Source: Prorocentrum cordatum (taxonomy: Eukaryota; Sar; Dinophyceae; Prorocentrales; Prorocentraceae). From it: DNA of 64,000 bases. The notes under the pieces are model-generated. The model did not search any database. It saw only the letters and a list, made by a program, of their open reading frames with translations, and was not told the origin of the DNA. Below, in pieces: positions 30,250 to 40,602 of this stretch. The stretch is taken from NCBI GenBank assembly GCA_963575745.1, contig CAUYUJ010003425.1, forward strand, positions 469,958 through 533,957. The letters are read 5' to 3'. Made by a program: the position numbers and the translations under genes. Position 1 is the first letter of the stretch, and the number at the start of each line of letters is the position of its first letter.

Positions 30250-30821
30250 GTGCATTTTGCAATAACCGGCTCGCACTCGCCAGTTGGAACACTCCCTTTT
30301 GGTCGGGGGATTGCCGACGGTCTTTGCAGGTCTCCCCGCAGGCAAACTGGCTACGAAGGCCAACGCCGTCCGCGAGGCTGTGTTGTCCGAGCCAATTTCT
30401 CGAGTGAACAGAGCCTCAATACACAGCGAGTGTCTTGCAACACCGTGCTGGACTTGTACATCGTGATTCCCAACTCTCACGATAACTTGGTCCATTCCAA
30501 CCACCCCAGTCGTCTTTCGTGGTTGTGAGGCGATGATAGTCAACCAAGATCACCCTCGTTGTGGTAATGCTGACCAGTGATGGCCATCTCGGTTCGTAGT
30601 GCGCGGCTTGTCTTTGATATTGCGGTGGCTTGTGTGATAGCCTCAATGCTTACGCGACGAATAGTCTGTCCTCGATTATGATCGGATGTATCCGTCTGTT
30701 GTTCGTAATCTAGAACAGGCAAATCGGGTAGCATAGCCGGTTGTCGGCCAAATAATGCGCCATGTGGTGATACCTCGTTGCACAAGGTAAACTCACTGCT
30801 GGCAAGCAAAGCCTCATGCAA
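30250..30821 (-). pseudogene. Copia remnant 1, integrase C-terminal region
   Basis: NEVSPHGALFGRQPAMLPDL (~30730-30780) matches the 'P...LFGR.P' block that follows the integrase core. It is followed by a helical segment, then VDYHRLTTTKDDWGGWNGP and VIVRVGNHDVQVQHGVARHS, a small beta-rich C-terminal domain. The integrase catalytic core itself is missing: sequence upstream of 30830 is unrelated GC-rich DNA. Confidence 0.7.
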
Positions 30822-30839
30822 AAGTCGGGGAACACAAGT

Positions 30840-31440
30840 GGTATGTCTAACCTACTGAGTCCAGCCTCCATGGCGCGAAGCAAGTGTCCTAGCGTCGCCC
30901 CCGTCCCAGCGGGGGCCTGCGCACCCGGCATTGACGGCGCCAGGGGGCCCGGCCCCCAAGGGCGGGAAGGCCGAGCCAGGCGCCGCGCCGGGGCCGTCGC
31001 CGGACGGCACTGGACCAGCAGCGGGGGGCTGCAATTCGCTGCGGCCAGGGGCGGTGAACCCAGAGTGAGCACTGCTACAGCAGACGGGCAGGCCGCGCAT
31101 CGGCACTTTGCGCCTCGCCCCAGCCAGGGCATCGTGCCAAGTATTGACATCGCCAGGGGCCTGTTCCACAAGGGCGGGGGGCTGGCCAAGCGCTGTGCGG
31201 TGACCGGACCCGTCGTCAGGGGCCGGAGAGATAGGGGCACGCGTGGGCGACTGCGGCAAACGACTGCACGACCCCAACATGAGAACCTTAATCTTTCAGC
31301 AAGTGAGGGGGTCCTCCAGCGGCGGGCGTTTCTGCGCTGGGAGCGCTGCCAGGGAAGTGACTAACGGTCACGCTGTCTGTGAAAGGAGCGGAACTGAAGT
31401 GACGAACGGTAGCCCTTGCTGGAACGTCGGCTTGATTCCA
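30840..31440. other. GC-rich spacer, no gene called
   Basis: Sequence is rich in ggggcctg/ggggcccgg blocks and merges into the 300-bp array. Frames are open on both strands from composition; none shows a known motif. Confidence 0.45.
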
Positions 31441-33600
31441 GCGTATACCGGGCAATCGATCGAAGCCCCCGCCGCATGGGCGTCCGTCTGCCGGTCTCCA
31501 GGGGGGGGGGGGGCGACGAGCTGCCTGCGGCAGACCACCGCGCGTTCGCTCTCGAGCACTCCCTGAAGACGGCTGCAGCACGCGGCCGCACTTTCCGACA
31601 CGCGCTCCTGCGGCTCTAACCTGCGAGGCGCGTCTCCGAGCGCGGGCGCGCCATCTGTAGCGCGCCCGCCTGCCGCCGCGGCACTGCCTCCAGGAATGGG
31701 GCGGGCCCTCGAGCGCCTATCCGGCCCTAACCGCCGCGCAGCTGCCCCGAGGGCGCTGGCAGGGGCGAGGGGGCGCATGGATATCCGCTTGCTGGCCTCC
31801 AGGAGGGGGTGGGGGCGACGAGCTGAGGCAGACGACGGCGTGCTCACTCTCGAGCTCGTCCTGAAGACCATTGCAGCTAACGGCCGCACTTTCCAATGCA
31901 CACTCCTGAGACCCCACGTTGCGAGGAAAGTCTCCGAGCGCGGGCGCGCCCTCAGCATCGCTCCCAACTGTCGCCGGGGCCCTGTGTCCAGGAGGGGGCG
32001 CGCTGTCGAGCGCCTCTCCAGCCTCCGCCGCGCTGCTGCCCCAACGACGCTGATAAGCGCGAGGGGCCGCTGGGCGCCCGCCTGCCGGTCTCCTGGAGGG
32101 GGGGGGGGGGGGGGGGGGGGCGACATGCTGAGGCGGGCGACCGCCTGTTCACTCTCGAGCACTCTCTGGGGGCTGCTGCAGCTAACGGCCACACTTTCCG
32201 ATGCGCACCCCTGAGGCTCATTTTTGTGGGGAACGTCTCAAAGCGCGGGCGCGCCCTCTGCAGCGATCCAAACTGTCGCCAGGGCACTGTTTCCAAGAGG
32301 GGCTGCGTTGTCGAGCACGTTTCCGGCCACCACCGCGCTTCTGCCCCAGGGGCGCTGATAGGAGCGACGGGCCGAATGGGCGCCCACCTGCCGGCCTCCG
32401 GGTGGGGTGGGGGGGGGGGCGACGAGCTGCGGCGGGCGACCACGCGTTCGCTCCCGAGCCCCCCCTGAAGACCGTTGCAGTAGCGGCCGCGCGGCAGACG
32501 ACCGCGCGTGCACTCTCGAGTTTTCCCTGATGGCAATGCAGCCAATGGCTGCGCTTTCCGGAACACGCTCCTGAGTCTCTACTGGGCGAGGGGCGTCTCC
32601 GAGCGCGGGCGCGCCCTCTGCGGCGCCCCCAACTGTCGCTGGGGTACTGTCTCCAGGAGGGGGCGCGCCGTCGAGCGCCTCTCCGGCCTCCACCGCACTG
32701 CTGCCCCAGGGGCGATGCAATGGAGGGGCGCTACGGGGGCCCGCCTGCCGGTCTCCAGGAGAGTGGGGGGCCGACGCGCCGAGGCAAACGGCCGCCTGAT
32801 CAGTCTCGAGCTCCCCCAGAAGACCTTTGCAGCTGAAGGCCGCACTTCCAGAAACAAATTCCTGAGTGTCTGATTGGGGGGGACGTCTCCGAGCGCGGGC
32901 GCGCCCTCTGCAGCGCCCCCAGTTATCGCCGCGATACTGTCCCCAAGAGGGAACGCGCTTTCGACGGCATTTCTGGTTCCTCCGCGAACAAGCCCCAGGG
33001 GCGCTGAAAGGAGCGAGGAGTACAATGGGGTCCGCCTGCTGGTCTTCGAGGGGGGGGGGGGGGGTAGATGCGCGGCGGCTGACAACCGCGTGCTCGGTCT
33101 GTGGCGCCCCCAGAGGACTATTGCAGCTGAATGCTCCACTTTCGGAAACAAACTCGCGGCCGTCAGAAATGTGAGGAACGTCTCCGAGCGCGGGCGCGCC
33201 CTCAGCAGCGCCCCCAATTATCCCCGTGGCAATAATGCCAGGAGGGGCGCGCTTCGGGTCGCATCTGCAGCCCCCGCACCGACGCTGCCCCAATGGCGCT
33301 GATAGGAGCGAGGAGCAGCCAGGAGGACGATCCGCCTATGACGAGGAGGGGGAAGGACCGGCACGCCGTGGCAGACAACCACATGTTCAGTCTGAAGCCC
33401 CCCCAGAGGACTGTTGCAGCTGGCTGTCTATTTTGCGAGGAACGTCTCCGAGCGCGGGCGCGCTCTCTGCAGCGCTGCCATCTATCGCCGCGATGCTGTC
33501 TCCAGGAGGGGGCGCTGTCGAACGCCTGTCGGGCGCCCGCCGCACTGCTGCCCCAAGGGCGCTGAAAGGGGTAAGGGGCCAAGGGGGTGTCCGCCTGTCC
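31440..33600 (+). repeat. ~300-bp GC-rich tandem array (7 units)
   Basis: The anchor gtctccgagcgcgggcgcgcc recurs at 31632, 31930, 32235, 32595, 32885, 33180 and 33444 (spacings 298, 305, 360, 290, 295, 264). A unit contains a cgcccccaactgtcgccg block, gtctccaggagggggcgcgc, gcactgctgccccaggggcg and a G run of varying length before cgacgagctg. Stop codons are rare in every frame, giving 200-350-codon frames on both strands; I do not call a gene. Units are roughly as different from each other as adjacent arrays are. Confidence 0.85.
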
Positions 33601-33849
33601 TGTCGCATTGCCGGACCTGTCCGCAGAATTTCGCGCCCGCCAGGATTGTCAGGATACGGCGAGACACAGCGTGTCTGCCAGGGGTGCCAGGGTAACGACA
33701 AACGGTCGCACTGTTGGTGTGTATCGAAGAGCACCAAGCTGGGGCACCCCCTCCTGCACGACAAAAGGTCGCACATCCAGGGTGATAGGGAGGAAGGAGC
33801 CTACGATGGTGTCAGAGTGGCGGCAGAAGGCCGCGATCACTAGAGAATC

Positions 33850-34285
33850 GGAAGTCCTGGCGCCCGCCAGCACCCGCGGCGCCCGCGGCGCCCGCAGCGC
33901 CCACGGCGCCCGCGGCTCTGGCGGCGAAGGCGGCGCAGGCGGCGCCAGCAGCGCACGCTGCGCCCGCGGCGCCGCGGCGCCCGTGACGCCCGCGGCGCCC
34001 GCAGCGCCCGCGGCGCCCGCGGCGCCCGTGGCGCGCGACGCGCGCGGCGCCCGAGGCACCCGCGACGCCCGCGGCGCAGGCGGCGCCCGCGGCGCCCGCG
34101 GCGCCTGCGGCGCCCGCCGCACCCGCGGCGCCGGCGGCGCGGCGGCGCACGTGGCGCCCACGGCGCGCGCGGCGCCCGCGGCGCCCGCGGCGCCATCGGC
34201 GCCCGCGGCGCCCGCGGCGCCCGTGGCGCCAGCAGCACTTGCGGCGCCGGCGGCGGAGGCGGCCGCTCACACCGCAGCCGCCGCC
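33850..34285 (+). repeat. 9-bp array (ggcgcccgc)n
   Basis: Units ggcgcccgc and variants (ggcgcccac, ggcgcgcgc) run for about 430 bp, encoding Gly-Ala-Arg or Ala-Pro repeats depending on frame. Nearly every unit holds a GGCGCC palindrome. Confidence 0.9.
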
Positions 34286-34375
34286 GCGACGCGGGCCTCC
34301 ATCCCACGGGCCGGGGCGCGCACCTGAGACAGGGGCGGGCTCGAGCCCAGACGCCTTGAGCCAAGGGGGTTACGG

Positions 34376-34450
34376 AGCTGGCGGGGATACTTTTTTTGAT
34401 CTGCGGCTCCAAGGACGATTCCAGAGAGCGGGTCGAAACAAGCTTGGGGC
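34376..34450 (+). repeat. Dispersed T-run element (ctggcggggatacttttttt), copy 1
   Basis: The block gctggcggggatacttttttt continues with gatctgcggctcc and gattccagagagcgg. A second copy starts at 35258 (gctggtggggatactttttt, gatttgcggcccgc, aagtccagagggcgg), and four inverted copies of its core lie at 57.68-58.66 kb. Confidence 0.7.
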
Positions 34451-34779
34451 AGCAAACAAGATAATTACCAGCGGGCCAAAAGCCAACGCCGGAATGCACA
34501 TGCGAGGAACAAAATGAACCTCATTAAGCCGCTCCAAAGCAGCAGCCAACGACTAGCAGCGGGGCGTCGCACAGTGGCGCCAGCACCCGGCAGACCGGAC
34601 GGCGAAGGGCAGGGCACAGCGGGCAGCTGCAACCCTGGCACGCCCGCCCGTGAAAGTGCAACGAAGGCGAGCAGAATGGGGGCAAGGCCTCACTCACGGA
34701 GCACCTCATGTGCTCGAAGCTGGCATCACAGAACCAGGCATCAGCGGACTTGACGTGAATCGAGTAGAAACACCAATGC

Positions 34780-35050
34780 ACCAGGGGGGAACGCCACGTG
34801 GGCCAGCACGTTATCACCAGCCGTCGGCTGTGTACTGCCGGTGGGCGAAAGACGGGGCGCCAGACCGGTGAACACGTCCCCGCCAGACTGCGCCCCAGGT
34901 GCAGGAAGCCGGTGTGGGCCGTCTTGCCAGTGCCACGATGAGTGCACCCTATTGCGTGACGTAGCCAGCGGAAGGCGCCTGCCTGGCGGGGGGGAAACGC
35001 CACAGGGCAAGGTCACCAGTCGTCGGATGTGCGTCGTGTGGAGCGTATGG
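34780..35050 (+). repeat. ~200-bp-spaced direct repeat
   Basis: The segment ggggggaacgccacgtgggc, then cagccgtcggctgtgt, at 34785-34840 is repeated as gggggaaacgccacagggca, then cagtcgtcggatgtgc, at 34988-35035. The sequence between them gives open frames but no recognised motif. Confidence 0.6.
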
Positions 35051-35254
35051 GGCGGGCGTTAGGCCGGCGGCCCCAACCATCCAAAGTGAGTGCCCGAGCG
35101 GGCGAGACGGGCCCATGTCCGTGTGAACAAAGCCAAAGTGAACCGCGGGCAGGAATTATTGCAGCCAATACCACACGGGCTAAGAACCCACGATGCACCG
35201 TGGGAATCTAGACGCAGTGTTGTGAGAGGTGCACCTCACCCCCAGGAAATGACA

Positions 35255-35330
35255 CGAGGGTGCTGGTGGGGATACTTTTTTGATTTGCGGCCCGCAAGGA
35301 GAAGTCCAGAGGGCGGTATGACCGAGGCTG
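35255..35330 (+). repeat. Dispersed T-run element, copy 2
   Basis: Core gctggtggggatactttttt followed by gatttgcggcc; parallel to 34376-34450. Confidence 0.7.
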
Positions 35331-35734
35331 GGGCGCAGCGCAAGATAATTGGCGCGAGAACGCGCGAAATGCACCTGCAAAACAAATTAGGAAGAGGAGC
35401 GGCCACAATTGGGCAACCACCGAACAGAGGCCGGACCCGCAGGTGGGGCCGGACCGGAACCCATCCGGAGGGCACGCAGACCCAAGCGAGAGGCGGCCAC
35501 GGGAGGGCAGACAGAATACAGGCTGGACCCGCAGGTGGAGTACCGGCCGGCATCCAAAGAAAAGGAGCGGAGCCGGGGGGCGCGAGCGAGATGCGAGCGG
35601 AGACGGGGTAGAAAAAGAGCGCAACGGGGTGGAAGCGCGGCGGACTCACTCACGTGGCACCCAGTGCGTGAACGTCACCGAGAACGCCGATCACTCACCA
35701 AGCCACTGATGGGGGGGGAGGCCAGTAGGCACCC

Positions 35735-35870
35735 GTCAAGACTTGAAGACTGGTGGGGATATGCGAGGCTGGTATGACCGAGGCTGGTGGGGATACACAA
35801 GGAGAAGTCCAGAGGGCGGTATGACCGAGGCTGGTGGGGATACGCGAAGCGTGAAGAATTCCAAATTTGA
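35735..35870 (+). repeat. Tandem 'gctggtggggatac' units (~42 bp)
   Basis: Three copies of ctggtggggata(t/c) alternate with gtatgaccgag and aaggagaagtccagagggcg, so this is a small local expansion of the dispersed T-run element without its T run. Confidence 0.7.
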
Positions 35871-36102
35871 AACGGCTGTTTTCTAACAGGGCACTTCCCC
35901 CAGTGAAAATGCGTCCTTTTCCTCCGTTTCCTCCTCCTCACCCTTCTCTTTCCCTCCCCCCCTCCTCCCTGGAAGTCGCGGACGCCCCTGGAAGTTTCTG
36001 GAAGTCCCTGGCGGCCTCCAGAAGCCTCCAAAGGCCTCCAGGGGCACACGACAAGCGGAAAGCATGCAGGAACCTCGATCGTCGCTCCTCGTTCCTCGTT
36101 CC

Positions 36103-36170
36103 TCGATCCTCCTCCTCCTCCTCCTCCTCCTCCTCCTCTTCTTCCTTTCCTCCTCTTCCTCTCCAGCCGT
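36103..36170 (+). repeat. (TCC)n tract left of cassette A
   Basis: TCC/TTCC tract ending about 10 bases before the left end of the ~80-bp-repeat cassette. Confidence 0.9.
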
Positions 36171-36179
36171 TTCCTTCTA

Positions 36180-36984
36180 AATAACTCCTCCGTGTCGCAC
36201 CCCGAGACGCGTCGGTACGGTGGGCCGCACGTTTCGCCGCAGTCTTCTTCGCTATTCGTGATCCTTGCGCTGGAAATTTGGCAATAGTTTCACGGATGGA
36301 GGGCGGGTGGTTTTCAAAATGTTGCTCTCGCATTGGCGCCGCGCACATTCGCCTTAAAAGCTTGCCAGAGCTTCACGGATGGAGTGCGGCCCGTTTTCAC
36401 AATGTGGCTCTCGCCTAAGCGCCGCGCGCGTTCGTCACAAACGTTTACTTCACGGACGGAGGGCGGTTCATGTTTTCAAACATGCAAGAAGTTCACGGAT
36501 GGTGGGCGGGTGGTTATCAAAGTGTGCCTCTGGCCTTGGCGCCGCGCGCGTTCGTCTTGAAAGCTTGCAAGAATTTCACGGATGGATGCCCATTCGTTTT
36601 CAAAATGTGGCTCTCGCCTTAACGCCGCGCACATTCGTTTTGAGAGTTCACAACAGTTTCAAGGAGTCCTATGGTCGACGTCCCACGAACGGTATTTTGG
36701 CACGATGGGCTGCCAGGGCGCAACAGTTACGTAGATTCGCGGCATTAGAATCCCAGCCACGGCATTCTGGTACGATTCAAGATCGCTGGGGCACAGCAGT
36801 CACGTTGATTCGCGGCGTTGATGTCCCCGGAATGGTGTTCTGGTGGTGTTCGGATTTCTATGACGGTTGTCTTCCAACGCGGCACTTCCTTCAGTGAAAA
36901 TGAACCCTTGCAGGGGCTATGTACGGGGAATTTGGAAAGATAGTTTCTTGCAACATCGTTGCTAAATGTTGGTTTTGCACCGGT
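36180..36984 (+). mobile_element. ~80-bp-repeat cassette A
   Basis: The left end is taactcctccgtgtcgcacc plus ccgagacgcgtcgg. Four to five units with a 79-83-bp period follow (ttttcaaaatg-type anchors at 36311, 36394, 36473, 36514, 36597), each carrying gtggctctcgcc, gcgccgcgcacattcg and tttcacggatgga. Next come single-copy blocks (cgttgattcgcggcgttgatg, 36811) and the right end ttcagtgaaaatgaaccctt ... gttttgcaccggtcc, which merges into TCC. The copies at 9.3-9.8, 26.8-27.2 and 37.1-37.96 kb share this structure. No coding content is recognised. Confidence 0.75.
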
Positions 36985-37100
36985 CCTCCTCCTCCTCCTC
37001 CTCCTCCTCCTGCTCCTCCTCCTCCTCCTCCTCCTCCTCCTCCCCCTCCTCCTCCTCCTCCTCCTCCTCCTCCTCCTCCTCCTCCTCCTCCTCCTCCTCC
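36985..37100 (+). repeat. (TCC)n microsatellite between cassettes A and B
   Basis: Almost pure TCC from the right end of cassette A to ~10 bases before the left end of cassette B. Confidence 0.95.
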
Positions 37101-37104
37101 CTGT

Positions 37105-37955
37105 TCCTTATATGTAACTCTTGCCTGTCGCACCCTGAGGCTGGTCGAATGGGCGGGCGGGGTGTTTCGCCGCAGACTTCCCCACCACTTATGACCCTGA
37201 TGCTTCATCGTTGATAACAGTTTCACGGATGGGAGAAGGTGGTTTTCAAAATGTGGCTCTCGCCTTAGCGCCGCGCGCATTCGTTTATTTCAACATGAAA
37301 AAGTTTCACGGATTGAAGGCGGGCGGATTTCAAAATGTGGTCCTCGCCCTATCGCCGCGCACATTCGCTAAAAAAACTGCAAGAGTTTCACGGGTTGAGG
37401 GCGGGCAATGTTCAACATATGGCTCTCGCCATAGCGCCGTACACATAAGTTGTAGAAAATTGCAAGAACTCACGGAAATAGGTCAGCTCGTTTTCAAGAC
37501 TTGGCTTTCGCCTTTGTCTCGGGTGCATTCGTTGTAAAATCTTACGCAAGCTTCACGGATTGACGGCGGTTCGTCTTCAAAATGTAGCTCTCGCCTTCGC
37601 GCCGCGTCTAATAGTTTTCAACACTTGCCAAAGCTCCACTGATTCGAATGGTTAGCGCATCAGAAATAATATTTTGGAGCGGTTCAGGATTGTCCCGGCG
37701 CAGCACTTGCGTGGATTCCCGATGTTGAAGTCCCAGGAATGGTGTTCTGGCACCACTCAGGTTCGCCAAGACGTAGTTCATCCGCGGCGTTGCAATCCTG
37801 AGAATGGTACTTTGGCGCGGCTCAAAATGTTCACACGGTTTTCCCAATGGGGCAATTCACTCTGTGGAAATGACCCTTTTTAGGGGCCTATGAAGAGGGA
37901 TCTTGGAGGGAGGGTGTACGTCAACATCGATAGCGAGCCTTGGGTTTACTCTGGT
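37105..37955 (+). mobile_element. ~80-bp-repeat cassette B
   Basis: The left end taactcttgcctgtcgcacc is followed by about five ~80-bp units (37235-37600), single-copy blocks with ccaggaatggtgttctggca (37733), and the right end gtggaaatgaccctttttag ... gggtttactctggtcc, again ending in TCC. Same orientation as A. Confidence 0.75.
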
Positions 37956-38164
37956 CCTCCTCCTCCTCCTCCTCCTATTCCCTTTTCTTCGCTGCTCCTT
38001 GCCACTGGCCCCCTTCTGGACGTAGGTTCCACGGACCGACATCTGTCGCTCGACGTTCATCAAAACGCCAAGCTTGCTGTCCCACGCTGTTGGCGGCTTG
38101 AGTTGCCCAGCCTCGTGGGGGAGAGCGGTCGGCGGGCATCGTCGTCATCGTCGTCGTCATGATC

Positions 38165-38530
38165 GTCGTCGTCCTCCTCCTCCCCTCGTCCTCGTCCGCC
38201 TCCTCCTCTTCCGCCTCCTCTTCCTCCACCTCCTCCTCCGCTCATTGTGGCTCTTCCTCCTCCATCTCCTCCTCCTCCTCCTCCTGTTCCTCCTCCTCCT
38301 TCTTCTCGTCCTCCTCCCCCCTCTCCCTTAAGAGTCTCCTCTCCTCCTCCTCCCCTCCCTCCTCCTCCTCCTCCTCCTCCTCCTCCTCCTCCTCCTCCTC
38401 CTCCTCCCTTTCCTCCTTTTCCTCCTCCTCCTCCTCTTTCTCGTTCTCTTTCTGTTTCTCCTCCTCCTCCTCTTCCCGTTTCCTCGTCCGTTCGCCTCCT
38501 CCGCCGTTTCACTATCCTCCTTCTCTTCTT
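38165..38530 (+). repeat. (TCC)n microsatellite at LINE-3 3' boundary
   Basis: TCC/TTCC units with GTC at the left edge. LINE-3 (minus) ends where this tract begins. Confidence 0.95.
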
Positions 38531-38534
38531 CCTA

Positions 38535-39165
38535 GGAGCAGACCTGCGAGGGAGCCCCGTTCTGGCACCAAGGCCCTGACAGCATGAAGAGGGGTAGGGC
38601 CGCCAACTCGGGGCGCGGCCTTGAATCGTCTGGCCAGGTGTCCCGACTCGGAGGAATCAGGCCACGAGCGAGCTTGTCCAGCGTTTTCTTGCCAGCGGTC
38701 ATCGGGCGCTGGTCGGACGCCCCCAACGCGTGGGAACGCGTGCGCCCCGAACCGCCACACACCTTATACCACCCGGCTTCACGCACGTACCGAAGCCGAT
38801 GGGATCCGCGGATATGGTGGGGAAAACCTTTGCACGGAGAGGCCAGCCACTCGTTTCTGGACAGATGGCGGGACGGTGCCGTCCGACATGCAGGGCAGAA
38901 AGGTGACCCCCGCCTCGGAACGCCGAGCGAGTGATAGCGTGACGGGCGTCAAGACTAGCTGCACTTCGTTGGCGTTGGCGCCCTCTGCGGGGGGCAGCGG
39001 TATCAGCGGGCGCGGGGGTTCCTGTGGCACGGGCGCCTGCGTGCCTGACCAGGACCTCGGCCGGGCCTGTCTCGAACATCTGGTCTGACACCTTCCTGGC
39101 CAAGACATCAACGCGAGCAACCTCGGCCAGTGAGTGACCCTGTCGCCAGCGGCCTCATTCTATTT
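38535..39165 (-). pseudogene. LINE-3 C-terminal tail
   Basis: Frames with SLAEVARVDVLARKVSDQMF (continuing from RNase H) and AGKKTLDKLARGLIPPSRDT are open down to the TCC tract. The first segment resembles the end of an RNase H domain where '(N)xxAD..A' motifs occur. The rest is not recognised. Confidence 0.4.
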
Positions 39166-39169
39166 GAAT

Positions 39170-39694
39170 TCAGCTTCTGCAGCACTTCGACCTAGACCAG
39201 CCTCCGTTAGGTGGCTCTTGGCTCTTGCTTTTCCTGGATTGGATGTCTTCTGGACTGGCGCTGCACTCACGCCAAAAACGGGCCCAGGCAGCAGCGTGCA
39301 GCGGTGGGACCTGACCAGGTCCGTCATTGATGGCATGTAGCACATCAGCGCAACCAGCTACAAAAACAGCTGGGCCCGAAGTGTGTGTCATGGCCTGCCT
39401 GACGCCTTCGAGCTCAGGAAGCCGCGCCGTCTGGTGTCTGCCAAGAAGCGGGCCCCAAGCTTCCCCTCGGATGGATCCCTGGGGCCACACAACAACACCC
39501 CAACCGTATCTACGGAGCCTCGGGCCACTCGTGGGGTCACCGCCACTGCCGTCCGCACCGACATGTGCACCGGGGGGAGGGGAAGTCTCTGATACGGGTA
39601 TACGTATCCAGCCCGTTCGAAGGCCCACACGGGCCACTCGTCTATGTGCGGGTATATCCACATCATGGGTAGTAGGCTTCGATGCCAGAAGCAT
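39170..39694 (-). pseudogene. LINE-3 RNase H-like domain
   Basis: HVGADGSGGDPTSGPRLRRY with GWGVVVWPQG (~39500-39560) fits the first RNase H strand with its Asp-Gly-Ser/Gly. LPELEGVRQAM (~39400) supplies the helix Glu. In VFVAGCADVLHAINDGP, where the family has an Asp ('SD' or 'TD' before C/N), this copy has Gly, so a catalytic residue looks lost. Confidence 0.7.
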
Positions 39695-39906
39695 GCCCGT
39701 TCTTCATGCTCTGAAAACACCTGGGGCAGCGGGTCGAAGGCGGCACGCTCTGAAGGGTCCAAAGGGGTGCACGTCCACTGTTGCTGCAGGATGGTCTCGG
39801 CTTGCAAGGGAAACGCACGTGCAGCAACACACCTGGAGCATTTTTGTCGGTCGGGCTCGTCTGGGTGGCGCCGGTCTCCTGGCCACAGCGCACCTGTGGC
39901 GATCAT
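39640..39906 (-). pseudogene. LINE-3 connection region with Cys pair
   Basis: GALWPGDRRHPDEPDRQKCS plus RC gives a C-x2-C pair after a Trp-containing block, and EERACFWHRSLLP (39667-39695) lies just before RNase H. Similar blocks recur between RT and RNase H in dinoflagellate LINEs as I recall them; this was not checked. Confidence 0.5.
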
Positions 39907-39969
39907 CTAGAGCAGAGCTGCATGGTCATGCCCTTGCGTGCGCCTGTGTAGGCGCACGGACCTCATGAG

Positions 39970-40550
39970 CGCGGTGAACGGTGAGGCCAACCCCGTACTC
40001 GAGGCCCTTGCAACACAAATGATGAGCAGCAACAGTTATCCAGATCTGTTGCGCGAAAGAGCCCTCGACCTCTGCTAGAACACGTTTGGGCCAACCAGGT
40101 CCAGGTCCCGATACCGATTCCAACTAGAATACGGTTCGTTCAGGAGGGGCCTCGTCGGGAACCAAGTAGCATGTGTATCCATATGAGTCCTGCCACTGAC
40201 AATGGAGCTTGGGATCCTAGCCGTTTTGGATAAGAGTGGCCACCAGGGCAGCAATGGGCCCTTCAACTTTGCAGCTCAGGGGTGCTGCTGCTGGGATCGT
40301 CTCAACGCGCTTGGTCCAGGCTGCGGTGAAGGCGACCCTCTCGCGCATGAGGGCGGGGAGGATGTAGAACCATGTCTTGACCAGATCGTAGCGTGTAACA
40401 AAAACAGAGGATCGCCTGTCTTGCCAGGGCCGGGCCTCAATGCTAGTGTCGCACATGCTCCTGTTCGCTGTTCCCAAATAAGTGCAGCCATCTTTACCGC
40501 AACTGTTTGGGCGGTGTCGGCGAGGCCCCTTGGACCATTATCCCCCAAGA
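39970..40550 (-). pseudogene. LINE-3 thumb/connection region
   Basis: Two overlapping frames carry RPGPGKTGDPLFLLHATIWS and RYDLVKTWFYILPALMRERV, then WDPKLHCQWQDSYGYTCYLV across 40160-40220. They are plausible continuations of the RT beyond motif E, split by frameshifts and a stop near 40125. Confidence 0.45.
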
Positions 40551-40602
40551 GGCTTGTGGCTGCACCCCCTATGAGGTTGACTTTGCTGGCTTGCTTGTTG
40601 GC

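Larger units (their letters stand above)
27750..30830 (-). mobile_element. Copia-type retrotransposon Pol remnant 1
   Basis: On the minus strand the order is integrase C-terminal region, a long linker, reverse transcriptase, RNase H. This is the copia (Ty1) order rather than the gypsy order. At least four frame changes break it. No Gag, protease, primer-binding site or LTR pair could be identified, and the left flank changes abruptly to GC-rich repeat at about 30840. Confidence 0.85.

Noticed and set aside
27400-30840. LTRs for the copia remnant
   Set aside because: I looked for matching direct repeats with TG...CA ends on both sides and saw none; the left flank is unrelated GC-rich repeat and the right flank a different dispersed repeat.
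31368-33293. Long minus-strand frames (274 and 351 codons) in the 300-bp array
   Set aside because: They overlap equally open plus-strand frames and simply follow the tandem unit; there is no independent sign of coding.
34330-34400. Possible tRNA or tRNA-derived SINE at the cgggctcgagccc palindrome before the T-run
   Set aside because: The palindrome resembles a T arm, but no cloverleaf, acceptor stem or convincing A box could be drawn; only the dispersed T-run core is supported.
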